Source of the DNA: Clytia hemisphaerica
Lineage: Eukaryota > Cnidaria > Hydrozoa > Leptothecata > Clytiidae
Assembly (NCBI GenBank): GCA_902728285.1
Contig: CACVBU010001196.1
Coordinates: 62,001-126,000 of the forward strand
Length of the DNA stretch: 64,000 bases
Reading direction: 5' to 3'
Below, piece after piece: positions 13,201 to 25,200 of this stretch; within the stretch, counting starts at the first letter, position 1; the number at the start of each line of letters is the position of its first letter. The notes below the pieces were generated by a model, which was given only the letters and a program-made list of their open reading frames with translations, did not search any database and had not been told where the DNA came from. The translations under genes were made by a program, and so were the position numbers.

Positions 13201-16200
13201 GGTGGAAGCCAAATTACTTCTTGGTAAAAGGTCAGTCAGCTTTCTTTTTCATTATTTCTCAGTTTTTATTATACCTCGATTTGGCTGTTCTTATAAATGA
13301 AGGTATCTTCTAAGCATACTAGAAGATCCTGTCGACCTCGAAAAGCTTAAAAGTAAATTATCTATTGGCTTAAAAATGTGTGAAAAATTTAAAGATTGTG
13401 CTCCTATTTTGATATAATAACGAGGATCTGAACGTACGAAAGTTGATTTGAAATCAAATTCTTTTTACATCTTCTATATTTCAGGTATTTTTGCACTAAG
13501 GACGGTTCGGTCAAACTCGAACGTGAATATTCGAAGAATACGAGCTTCTATGCTGCTAAAACTGTCGTTAAGGTACTATTATAATAACCATCACCTTTTA
13601 AAAATGAGTTTTCATCAATTTCATAATGTTGAACTAACGATGGAAAAACTATTCCAACTTTTTATCCATCTTTCAAAATTTATGCAACCTTTCCTTGGTT
13701 CCGACTTTTCGCAAAGCTTTTGGATTTTATTTCGTTCATTCGTGCAAATATTCGTTAGTAACAAAACACTCAAAACAAACTTTTAACTTTAATCTTTTAC
13801 TTTTTCTTCACCCTTAGAACCTGACGGTGCACAAGAGTTCCTCTAGAGAATACAAAACAGTTCAATCGCTCTATCCTGTCGGTTCCACGTGTTTCATGAT
13901 GGCTTCTGAATTCTACGGCTGTGCTGGTGAGGTGAGAGAGGAGAAAAGTTTTCGAATTTTTTTTGTTTTGTCAAGCTAAGATATCAACCTAGACTGCACG
14001 CACGCATCCCCTCCGATATGTTTTGATATAGGGGATGCGGATCTTATATAAAACTTCCGTCCGAGAGTTACCCCCATCTTTGTGTTTTTGAGTTTAGAAA
14101 ATTGATTAACTTGATTAGTTTTATACACATGAGAGATCTTTAAATAACATTAAATTCGAATTGAAAATTTGAATTGCTAGAGGTTAATTCAATCGTTGAA
14201 TCCCTGAACCTTTTCAAGAAAATTCAATTAGGCTACCCCAAATTTGGGGTATCTCTCGGACGGGAATTTTATACACGATTAGAGGGGATACGTACAGCCT
14301 AATATCAACCTTGCTAAACAACCAGAATGGGTCATATTTTATCATTTCTCGTTTCGGTTCGATGAAACTTTTTTTCTTTTATGAGAACAATTTTATGAGA
14401 ACAACGAGGCTCAAAATCACCAAAAAATAAGAACAATGCTGAGCCTGGAATCACTCAATTTCAAACAATTTAAGGGTCAAAGTGGTAAAAATTTGGTATG
14501 ACGCCTGAAATAACCTCAATTACACCCCATAAATTAGAACAGGATAATAAGAACTATTTGAGGCTCAAAGTGCCAAAAGAATAAGAACAGCGGAGCCTCA
14601 GCAAAATTTTACTGGTTCTTTCATCGCCGTATCTTGAATACAAATCAATTTTTGGCTGGTCTGTAAGTTGTAAGTTAACAGCACTAGAGTGAGAGTGTGA
14701 GCTATTTCTTAAAAAACAAACTGTGCAACAGCTTTTATACTTCTTCTAAAGGTTTTCGACTTTGAAGAGGAGACACAAAAAGTACGAGTGGCATTGAAGC
14801 CCCCGGTTGAACCAAATTACGATGACGTCATCCAAGATTACGACCGCCTGTCCGTATGTTATCTACATGAACACATCGTCGTCCAAAAACTCCACATTTC
14901 CGCTTATGTTCTTAACCGTATTACGGGCGACCTGTTCATACATGAACACGAACATGAAAGCCGGTCGAGTGGTACCAATATTGGGCTGAAAATTAAATAC
15001 AGTGGCCGAAATAAAGAGGTAGGCTCGAAAGAAATTACTAACTATATCTTTTATTTTTTTAACTGTAATCTTGCCATTCTTCTTATCGCAATGAAGTGAA
15101 TAATTTTATCTTTTGACCTTTCATCAGAAGCCTTGTTGATCCGGCGAGATTTGCCAGAATTCAGAGTCATGCAATTTGCAGGTGTCGTCTCCACCATCGA
15201 GGCAAGAAAAGTAATATTGCGCATGTACGAAAGAAAGGTGTGAAGAAAATACATGAAAAATGCTTACAATTGGATTTATTGTTACGAGAGCAATTGAAAT
15301 TGGGAAAAACTTTAGAAGAAATTTTTAAGGTTTTGGTTAAGTAACTAGGATAATTTTCCCATTATGGAAGAAGAACTTCGAATCGCATAGAAAGTCACCT
15401 CTTCAAATTCGAACATCTTCTTCTATAAAGACAGATTTCAACTAGGCTCCATGCCCCTGTGAAAGGTCTCTTTAAGGTATATTTTCTTTCCAACAACAAC
15501 TTCATAACAACATCCATTTGACGTCTCCAACGTTCGTATAACGTTAGAACAACGTTGTTTATAAGGTTCTGTACCAATTGGGTTCTTCAAAAAGATCCTT
15601 TTCTTTTTCTTTACCAGGCTGTTGGTTTTGCACGTCGCGTTAATGACACGTGGACCTTTTCTCCCGTCACCGTAGACATCGTACGTGAATACATCGACCG
15701 CTTCCCCGAAGTCTTCGAAACGTTAGGTCGTCGTGGTCACAAAGACAATTTCCTGGTGTCTGACTTCAGTAAGAGGTTAGTATATCTATCAACGTTTAAG
15801 GGCGAAGAGCGAATAATGTCAAACATATTGAAGTTCTTGGATTTGCGCGCTCACGAGTTATCTAATATTTTGATGGCAGATTGGTGACTGCCCACGTTTA
15901 AACTTTAAAGGAGGGGGCAAATTTTCCATCGGAGAGGAGTGGTTTTCTGCTTTTGATATGCCACATCCCCATTCTAGTTCAACGGTCCTTGCACGTAAAC
16001 CTGATAATATTTTGGTTGGATCCGCCAATCCCCGGACGCGAGGGATCTAGCTCCATCTCTTCAAACACGGCTTGGTGAAATTCCATAATTCAAACCTTTC
16101 TCAGATGTTGAAATCTTTCCGTTTCGGAAGAAAATTTCACAGGGGGATATTTGCGTCTCAACTCGACCCCGTTTCTTTTTGTAGTCGACGAGTATTTTCT

Positions 16201-19200
16201 ATTATTTTTAATGAACATTTTCAATGAGAATTTTCAATGAACTTCTTAAAGTTAAGTCTTTAGTCATTTTGTTAAGCCTTTAATATCCTCCTCCGTATTT
16301 TTTAGGAAGAACTTTTTGGGTGACGTGAAAGGCTTTTTGAAGTCGTTACCGTGTAACAAAACAGAGACTGTCCGGTGTGGAAGCAACGTCTTGGATAAAC
16401 CCGTCATTCAAAGGCTGAACGAAAAAGTCACAGCCCTCAAAGAAGTATGTGTTTTGCCTTTACTTTTTCATGATATTCAATATTATAAAGCTTTTCAAAA
16501 TTCGGATTAAGTACTAGTTACCACATGACTTCGAGTTCAATACGAGAAATATTTTGTGAGTTCCGGGATTTTTCCGAGCCTTTAGGCCTCTGCAAATACG
16601 AAGCTTAATGTCGAATGGTCAAGCTGGTGATTACCTCGCCACTAAGCAAATTTTATTTTTTTCCTTACCGCGTAGGAAAAAAGCCGTGAAAGTCTAATAG
16701 AGGTTTAGAAAAGCCCGTCTTTCGAACGTAATCGATTACTCATTGATTGAATCATTCCCTTTTTCATTCCAGGGCAAGAAATCAGAGAAAGTGACAAAAG
16801 TGAAAGTGAAACCAAACTGTATTTTCCGGCCGACCGATCAATTCGGGAAACTATCACCAGACCCCAAAGCGGAATTCTTTCTTTTGGATCGTGTTATCAA
16901 CGTGGATAAAGGTCTCACCGTTCCTCTTGGCTTGCGTGGTTCTGTTGTAGGGATATATCATGGTAAGCAACTCTCACGTATAGGCCATTTTATCGCCTAC
17001 CTAGGCTATAATCTACCTCGGAGGTCTTATAGATTAACCCATGTTCGTTCGTTCGTTCGCTCGTTCGTTCGTTCGTTTGTTCGTTCGTCTGTTATCAGGT
17101 TTTCTCGCGATTGACTTGGTATTTTTTCTGATTTTTTTGTTAGTGATGTAAAATAGTAATGTTTTAAATCTGATGAAGCCCGCTTTGTGAAAATATAATT
17201 ATTTGGCAAATTTGGGCCAAAAAGTGCCTAGAAAATAGTATTTTTAGACTGTGCTTGCTTCATTAGTTTTTTCTGATATTTTACAAAAACACAGACAGAG
17301 TGGTTCTCTAAAAAGTGGTCGAAACCGTTTTTTTTTTCTGAAAATCGTCTTTTGGCCGTAAAAATCAGATTTTTTAATTTGCATCTTCATATTGTTGTTA
17401 TCTTATTTTCTATTTTCCATTAATTTTCAGGTAGGTCGATTCAGCATAAGCTTGTCTCGTTAGAAATGAAAATAGTACAATTATTAAACCCAGAGCTGTC
17501 AGAGAAATTAAGTCGAGTTTATTGAGACGTCAATTGTCTACATCTGTGAGTTGATTCTTATAGAGATTTGAGAATCATAAGACCAAATCCCTTCCATGCA
17601 GTTTTTGAGCGCCATGGTTGTAGTTAGGATTGACGGCATTAAATAATTATGATTTGTTAGGATTCGTGACATAATATGAGACTTGGATATCATGAGTGGT
17701 GGATAGTGAATAAATGTCTTCTTCTGGAAAAGCACCTAAACTAAAAGTTATTGTAAAAAATGTTAACAAATTAAAATCGTAAAAAAGTTATAAAAGTATT
17801 TCATATAAAAGATACGCTGAATTTAAATAAAGGATATATAATGATAAAATGAATCAATTTTGGTCCACATCAATGCGCACTTAACGGCTGCCGATCAAGA
17901 TTTTCTTCTCTAATATCTGTATCTGTATTTACGTTGAATTCGGACTTTACGGCAGATGCGAACACGTCGACAACGTCGGACAGGTTTGCAACGTAATTGA
18001 TAACGTGGCTTCTTGTATTGGCCTTTACCGGCGTGCTTTGCGGGGATACGGACACGCGAACATTTCTTTGATGAGCGACATTTGCGAACGTAACGGCATT
18101 TTCTGCGGTAGTGTGTAGGGTCTTCCATTTCTGAAAATGAATCCAAATTTTTTGCATTGATAATAATAATTTCTTGTAAAAAGCATCAAAAAAGTTACTA
18201 GGTACCACAAACAACTGACCACTAACCACTCAATTAACATCGAGAAAAATTAGAATAGATGACCCAAAAAGTGATAAGTAGATCTTAGGATGTTTGTTCT
18301 TACGAGACAAAAAGATTGGGATCCCAGTATGGAGAAAGTGGATCTGGAAAAGCCTTCCCTTACCAAATTCTTCTGACTGACTTTGAAACAGAGAATGTAG
18401 TGATAACATGTCCCTTACATAACACCTCGTACCTTTTAACTCTTACACTGAAAACTACAAAACAGGACTGGATTCGAGTTTACCTAGAGGCGGAATGGTG
18501 ATAAAGAATGCACACAAAAATACAAACATTCAACTCTAGGAAGCTTATCACATCCCCGATGTACACGTTTTTTATAAGAGCAAACTATATAAGAACATAA
18601 GGCTTCAATGGCCAAAATGTTAAGAACAAGTTAAAGAACACTTTCAGGCTTTGTGGATTCTAGAGAACACCGAATCTCATAGGAAAATGGTCAAAAATAC
18701 TCGAAAAATGGCGAAAATAAGAACATGTTAAGAACAATTTAAGACTTAAAACTCAAAAAGTTAAGAACATCCCAAGGCTTCAAAATTTTTGGATGTTCTT
18801 ATAAAAAAACGTGTAGGTTCATTTCAATTTACCTTCAGCATCTTCATCCTCATTCTCTTCGTCATCCAAATCACTCAAATCTTCATCTTGAACGTTATCC
18901 AAAGCATCTTCCACAACTGTGTCTTCTGTAGAAAATTATCCTCTTTTCTCCTCGACTTCTTCTGTTGTCGTTGGTGAACCTATTATAATCAAGGATTCGT
19001 CACTAAGAGAAAAATAACCCGACCCTTCTTGATTTATGATTTACAATACCCTTTTATGATTTTCTTCTGTCACGGACCCATTAGATGTGATTTTCCTTCT
19101 CGTGATTATTTGCCTGAGTTTTAGCTCCTCAACCAGAGAAATCCTCCTTTTCTACCAGATGAGAAATCTTCTTTTTAACCAAAATTCCCTTGAATCTTTT

Positions 19201-22200
19201 TTCGTCAACAATATCATGATAGATAAATTTTTACCATCAAAATTTCGTTACCTTCTGGATTTTAGAATACTGAATCATTACAACTTACATTTCACCATCA
19301 CAAGCATTGCAACAAACAAGAAAATCAATTTCGTCATCTTCATCTCTGCTGCTGGATAAAAAATTTCTTCCTTGAAATGTCGAAATGCTATCTTTGGATG
19401 TTTTGTTGAACTTTTGAACTTTGGTTGACTTTGAATGATTTTCTTCCATTTCCGAGAACCTTTTATAGCAGTAAGAATGATTCATAACATCTGCACAGCT
19501 TCATGCAATATGTATGAAAACAGATGTAAATATGACCTCCCAACCAACATATCCCAATCTGTCATTTTTCATAATTCACGCTAATTGGCATCATTAAAGA
19601 AATTACTGTCTGTGTCTCTGAATTTTAAATGGAGCTAAATGATAAAACTACACATTGCGGTATTCTGTTTATCATTATTTGTCATTTCTGGCATGTTTAT
19701 AATTAAAAACCACTTCCCGGTTATCTTCTATCTAAGTAACTAAACTTTCCTGAATTTACCCACAACAGAGACATTTGGTTAAGTTTCTAGTCCTCTTAAT
19801 TGGTCAGCCTCGGTGACCCTTCAAATCGGTTCCGCGATTTTTCTTCCGCTGGTGAAGCTCTGGATCAAAATTTTGAAACTTTTAAAACCGATTTCCGATT
19901 TCCGATTACCGATCTCACTTTGATTTCTAAACTTTCTTCCGATCGGGTTAACTTTTTGGGCACTTTTAGCGTGTGTTGTTTTTAACGATCATAATGTGGT
20001 GTTTCAAGATGGCGGTTCAAGCCGATAAAGTGTTGTTCCAAAGTATTTCCAGTGTGAATCTGTTTGTCTGTTGCAAGCTTCAATTTCTGTCATTTATTTT
20101 TCTAACTCGGCAAATCAAACACATTATTTTCATCAACAGGATTCTTTTTCTACATCTTTTGAAGGTTTAAAGCCGTTTGCTCAAGTTTTTGTTTATGTTG
20201 AATTTTCTGATACTTTTTATTGTAGCTAGTTTTTGCAATAAAAACATATTTTTTTTGTTTGCCTCTAGAGGGGGGATTGATGGTGTTATAATGCTATTGG
20301 AATTTGATAAAGTATACAAAAGTACAGCTACTGTCTAAATTTGATAAAGACTGGCGTGTTTTTTTGGACTTGGACGTGTTTGGCTTCAGACGACCCTGCC
20401 GATACACCGTACATTCCGGCGTTATCTTTTGTCTGGTATTTTCTTCATTAAATTTTCAAAAGTGCACACCGGACTACACCGGACTGTCTGGTACATTTTT
20501 CTCTCGGAGGAAACAAAGTACACCAGACACTACACCGGAACTTTTGTCCAGTGATTTATCCATATATTTGCGCACCTGACAAACTGCACCGGAATGTCCG
20601 GAAATTGTTTGGTTCCCGTCATTTCTACTTTAAAAAGTGGGTCGTCCGGTCGGTCGATCGAAAATATTTTTCTTTTTAAAGAAGCAGCTACATCTTGTTG
20701 AAAGGGAATCGGCGTGGACTTGTCCGAATTAAAAAATTGAGAAACCGTCAACCGTGGATAAACTGGTTTTCGGTTTACTCTCCCTTATAGCACGCGGCTC
20801 GCTACTTCGATTTGAAAACTTGTAAACACAGAGCGTGCAGAGGTTGACAGTGGGAATCCAGTAAAGCAGCGGAAAAGCTTTCAGACTTACTGTACCACGG
20901 CAGCAGGTAGAGTAACTACCTGCTGCCGTGGTACAGTGGTCATCAACCTTGATTCCTGTATGGGAGATCAAGGTCCTATTCTTACTCACGGCAGCTCGCT
21001 TGGCAAGTGAGCGAACCTTCGCCCGGGTCCACCCATGCCATGTGAGGGGAATTTGGTAGTCAGTCCAAGGTGCTGACGGGACACTAACTTGGTGTCTCTA
21101 GTTGAGAATAGGCTTCTCAGCCTCCTGCAACTCAACCACATAGACATAGACATAGACGTAAATCAGGGTCGGTCAGATGACGGGAACCAAATGATGACGA
21201 TCACATCTCCTATTATTGGACTTGCAAAATTATAACAAAACGGTCTTTGGAATTTGATCAATATTTGTCCTTTGTCCACTTCTTCTTTCAGTCTACGACA
21301 CAATTAGTTTTATGGCGTGAGATGCTAGGCAATTCGATCTGCCTAGCCAGGGTGCAGTATGCAGTGCTGACGAGTCCTAGTAAGGACGAAATGCATATGC
21401 TGCTCTGCCACCCAAATCTCCTGAAAGAAGATAGTTGGACAGAAATTCTTCTTCACATATATACAGTTTTTTCTGATCTTTGCGCACGTTTTTGGCTTCA
21501 ACTATGGTTGATATGGAATAGACCTTTTTTTAAAAAGGACGTCCTGTTGAATAATTATGTACTCTAGCCATAAAAACAATGATAGAGCCATGCATAATTA
21601 CTGTATCAGTAATTATATTTTGTATGTATTGTAATAATTATGCATGGTTTTATCATTGTTTTTCTGCTGGACTACATAATTATTCAACAGGGTGGCCTCT
21701 TTGAAAAAAGGTCTATGGCAGTCAGTTACAATTTTTAGAAGAAGCTGCAGAGAGTTACGACAAAGTGTTATTGGGGTTTTATCAAGTAAACAAAAAAAGT
21801 ACAGTTTCTATGTAATGAAAACTAAAAATGGTTCTACACTAAAATTATGGCATGTATCTTTATTTTGGGTTTGACTTTTTGGCAATTTTCTTATTTATTT
21901 GTAGTATAACACTTTGGTCAGATATGGATATTGTCTACACCCAACAGAAAAAATGTATTATAACTGACTAAAATGAACAAAAAGTTTAATTACACTAGAC
22001 TAACTAACATCCCAAACGAGCGAGGTTCCTGCACTTTTCAACCGGCAGCTAATTGCAATTGTATCGAACGCTGATCTAACATTTGCTCGCATCTCATCAA
22101 AATTATCCCTTTCACCCCTTTGACCCTCTAACCCCTTTGACCCTCTAACCCTTAACCCTCTTAGCTCTTTTGGCTGACCTTCCAGCCTCGGCTGGTTTAT

Positions 22201-25200
22201 TTTGCTTTCATTTTCTTCCGCTTGGTCCTTGTAGTGGATTGAAAAAGTGATCTTGTTGTGATCTAGTCTATTCCAAAGAACAGTATATTACAAGATATTT
22301 TTAAGAGGGAGGACGCGGATTAGGCTTGGGAAACCTTTTTATGACCAAAATAGTGACGCCATAGGCAAAACTGCAAGGGAAAATAAGGGGTAGAAATAGC
22401 TGATTTCCGAAAGTCAAAATAAACGAAAATGATTGGTATCATCTGAAAGAGCATGAAATTCTGAGCAAAAAAATGTATTACAACAACTCTCTGACTAAAA
22501 CACACAAAAAATACAGCCGCTTGAAGTTCAAAAACATACCGACGTCAGTACGATCAAGACAAGATTTGACGTCAAATCACAGTAGAGTGGTCTTAAAACG
22601 GCTGTATTCCTTTGTGTGTTTTAGTCAGAGAGTTGTTGTAATACAATTTTTTTCTCAGAATTTCATCCTCTATCAGATGGTACCAATCATTTTTGTTTAT
22701 TTTGACTTTTGAAAATAAGCTATTTCTCTACCCCTTATTTTCCCTTGCAGTTTTGCCTATGGCGTCACTATTTTGGTCATAAAAGGTTTTCCCGAGCCTA
22801 ATCCGCGTCCTCCATATCAAAGATATCTTGTAATATACTGTTCTTTGAAATAGACTAAAAATGGCTAGGTCGTAGAAAAGATGTCACGGAACCCCAGGCT
22901 TGGCTCCCTACTATATATAGGTCATTTCATCGCAATGAATCATGGGTAATCTGGACTACAGATGCAAAATCTTCTTAATTTTCGGATAAACTGGAATCAC
23001 TGGTCCTAGTTACTCATGATTCATTTCGACCACGATATAATTATATACCTATTGTGATGCATCATGTCTATTAATTAGTCTAAGTATCATATACAGCACC
23101 TGACCCCGAGAATGTAGGTGAAATTTGAATCATACCTGAAAGATGTAGATTTGCATTTTAATAGATTTTGAATCTTTTCAACGAAATTTTGAACTCCCAA
23201 AATCCTTTCCCAGGGGTTAGTTTCATTATTTTTGATAGATGGCCCAATTTATTTGGTCTTTGAAGTTGACTCCCATTTTCGTTATAGCCCCCAGAATGTA
23301 GGTTTGGTTTTATGGCTTTATATCTAGTAATAGTAAAATGTTGATATTTTTTCAATTGGATTAACTCTAACTGCAAATTTTAGAAATATTTTATGCCAAA
23401 ACAATATTCTAAAGAGCATTTTGTTATTCTGAAAATTTGATTTTTTCCCTTTTTAACCCCCAGAATGTAGGTAAAAAGATTCGGTTGTTGAGAATGGAAT
23501 CTCGGTATTCATCGGAAATTATTGTTCTCTAAGTGAAATTTATATTTTAGAAATATACTCTGACAAAAAATTAACAAAGATATTTATTTTATCGTGCTAC
23601 AAATGAGGGAAAGTAAAAGGAGGGACGAAATCAAGAGACAAGATAGGTTGAAAATTTTGTGTTGAAATGATGTGAATAATGTAACATTTTGTAGGTTGAA
23701 AATTTTGTGTTGAAATGATGTGAATAATGTAACAACACAACTTTTTCCCAATGCGGGTCCAAAAATTTCTACTTAAGTCCAAATTGGAATAGAAATTCTA
23801 TTGTTCCAAACTTAGGCAAATTTTCTGATTGGGCTGGGGTCCCAGTGGGCCTTGGACACGTCGTAAAAGCTCAAAATGTCAACAGTAATCATCTCTCAGG
23901 TAGTACTTTCATGTTATGAAAGTACAACAAACAAGTTTTATATAATTTGACAGACTTTTTATGTCGGGTTATAAAGGCCCCCAAATTGTAGGTCAACTAA
24001 CCCCAAAAGTTAGGTCAAACATTTTCGTCAAAATATCTAACTTAGAACAATAAATATTGAAATGGACTATTTTCCCCATTTCCTTAGTTCATTAGGACTA
24101 AGAAAATACCCTATCATCATAACTTAATTCCAATAGATTTCGATTTAGAGAGGATTTATTTAAAAAAATGTCTCAATTCGGGTAGTATCCAATCAACTTC
24201 CATTTAAATTTTCGTTAGAAAAAATTAATTCAAGTTAAAATCTTATGTCCAGAAATAATCAGTAAGATGTAACAGTATGCTCTGAAACAACTTTTTATGA
24301 AGTTGAACTATCGTTAGGACTACAATGCTAAAAAATGAGAAACCTACATTCTCGGGGTTTACTACATTCTCGGGGTCAGGTGCTGTACATCTCAAATGAA
24401 AATAGTACAACTATCAAACCCAAAGCTGCCAGAGAATGCAGAGTCGAATGTGATAGATAGACGTCAATTGTCTATATCTGTGAGTTAATTTTTTAGTAAT
24501 TTAATATTTTAAGACCCAGCCCCTTACATGTAGATTTTTTACGCAAGGGTTGATTCGTGTTGATATTGGTATTATTTTAGATAACGTATGTCATATTTTT
24601 TTCTTCATTGGTTTGGAAGTGCCTTGTTTATGTTAGCATTTGTGACATACATATTCAATTATAAGACTTGGATATCATGAATGTTATATAAATGTCTTGT
24701 TCCGGAAAAACACCTAGGTTAAAAGTTTATGTAAAAAATGTTGAAAAGATAAGTAGGTTATATAAGATATAATATGATAAAATTAATCAATTTTAGTCCG
24801 CATCACTTGACGGTCGTCTAATCGACCAGTAACTCTTGACCAGTTCATTTTCTAATATCTGTATCTGTATTTACGTTGAATTCTGACTTTACGGCAGACG
24901 CGAACACGTCGACAACGTCGGACAGGTTTGCAACGTAATTGATAACGTGGCTTCTTGTATTGGCCTTTACCGGCGTGCTTTGCGGGGATACGGACACGCG
25001 AACATTTCTTTGATGAGCGACATTTGCGAACGTAACGGCATTTTCTGCGGTAGTGTGTAGGGTCTTCCATTTCTGAAAATGAATCCAAATTTTTTGCATT
25101 GATAATAATAATTTCTTGTAAAAAGCATCAAAAAAGTTACTAGGCACCACCAACAACTGACCACTAACCACTCAATTAACATCGAGAAAAATTAGAATAG

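Larger units (their letters stand above)
17464..19796. repeat. Segmental duplication, left copy
   Basis: About 2.3 kb that recurs in the same orientation at 24394-26740, inside the same XRN1 intron, with an offset of about 6.94 kb. The copies are highly similar over coding and non-coding parts and share an internal MITE, so the MITE was present before duplication. The match resumes at 22207-22262 with the sequence found at 26751-26810, so a 2.4-kb insertion (19797-22206) later split this copy. Confidence 0.9.
19797..22206. other. 2.4-kb insertion splitting the left duplication copy
   Basis: Sequence absent between the matching points 26740 and 26751 of the right copy. It contains ACACCGGACT and GTCTGGTAC repeats (about 20390-20600), a perfect 21-bp-stem hairpin and a tRNA-like SINE (20890-21160), and a 149-bp foldback (21543-21691). 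I see no convincing gene. The open frames 19800-19985, 20304-20579 and 21247-21567 are short and featureless. It may be a composite of several insertions. Confidence 0.55.

Noticed and set aside
19087..19359. + strand frame beginning [15 protein letters not shown], signal-peptide-like
   Set aside because: It runs opposite to the peptide gene's intron 1 and exon 1, and has no plausible continuation; repeated in the other copy only because of the duplication.
19285..19485. 66-codon minus frame [14 protein letters not shown]...
   Set aside because: Its start lies upstream of the TATA box and the frame does not continue in phase into the next exon. The other frame gives the signal peptide.
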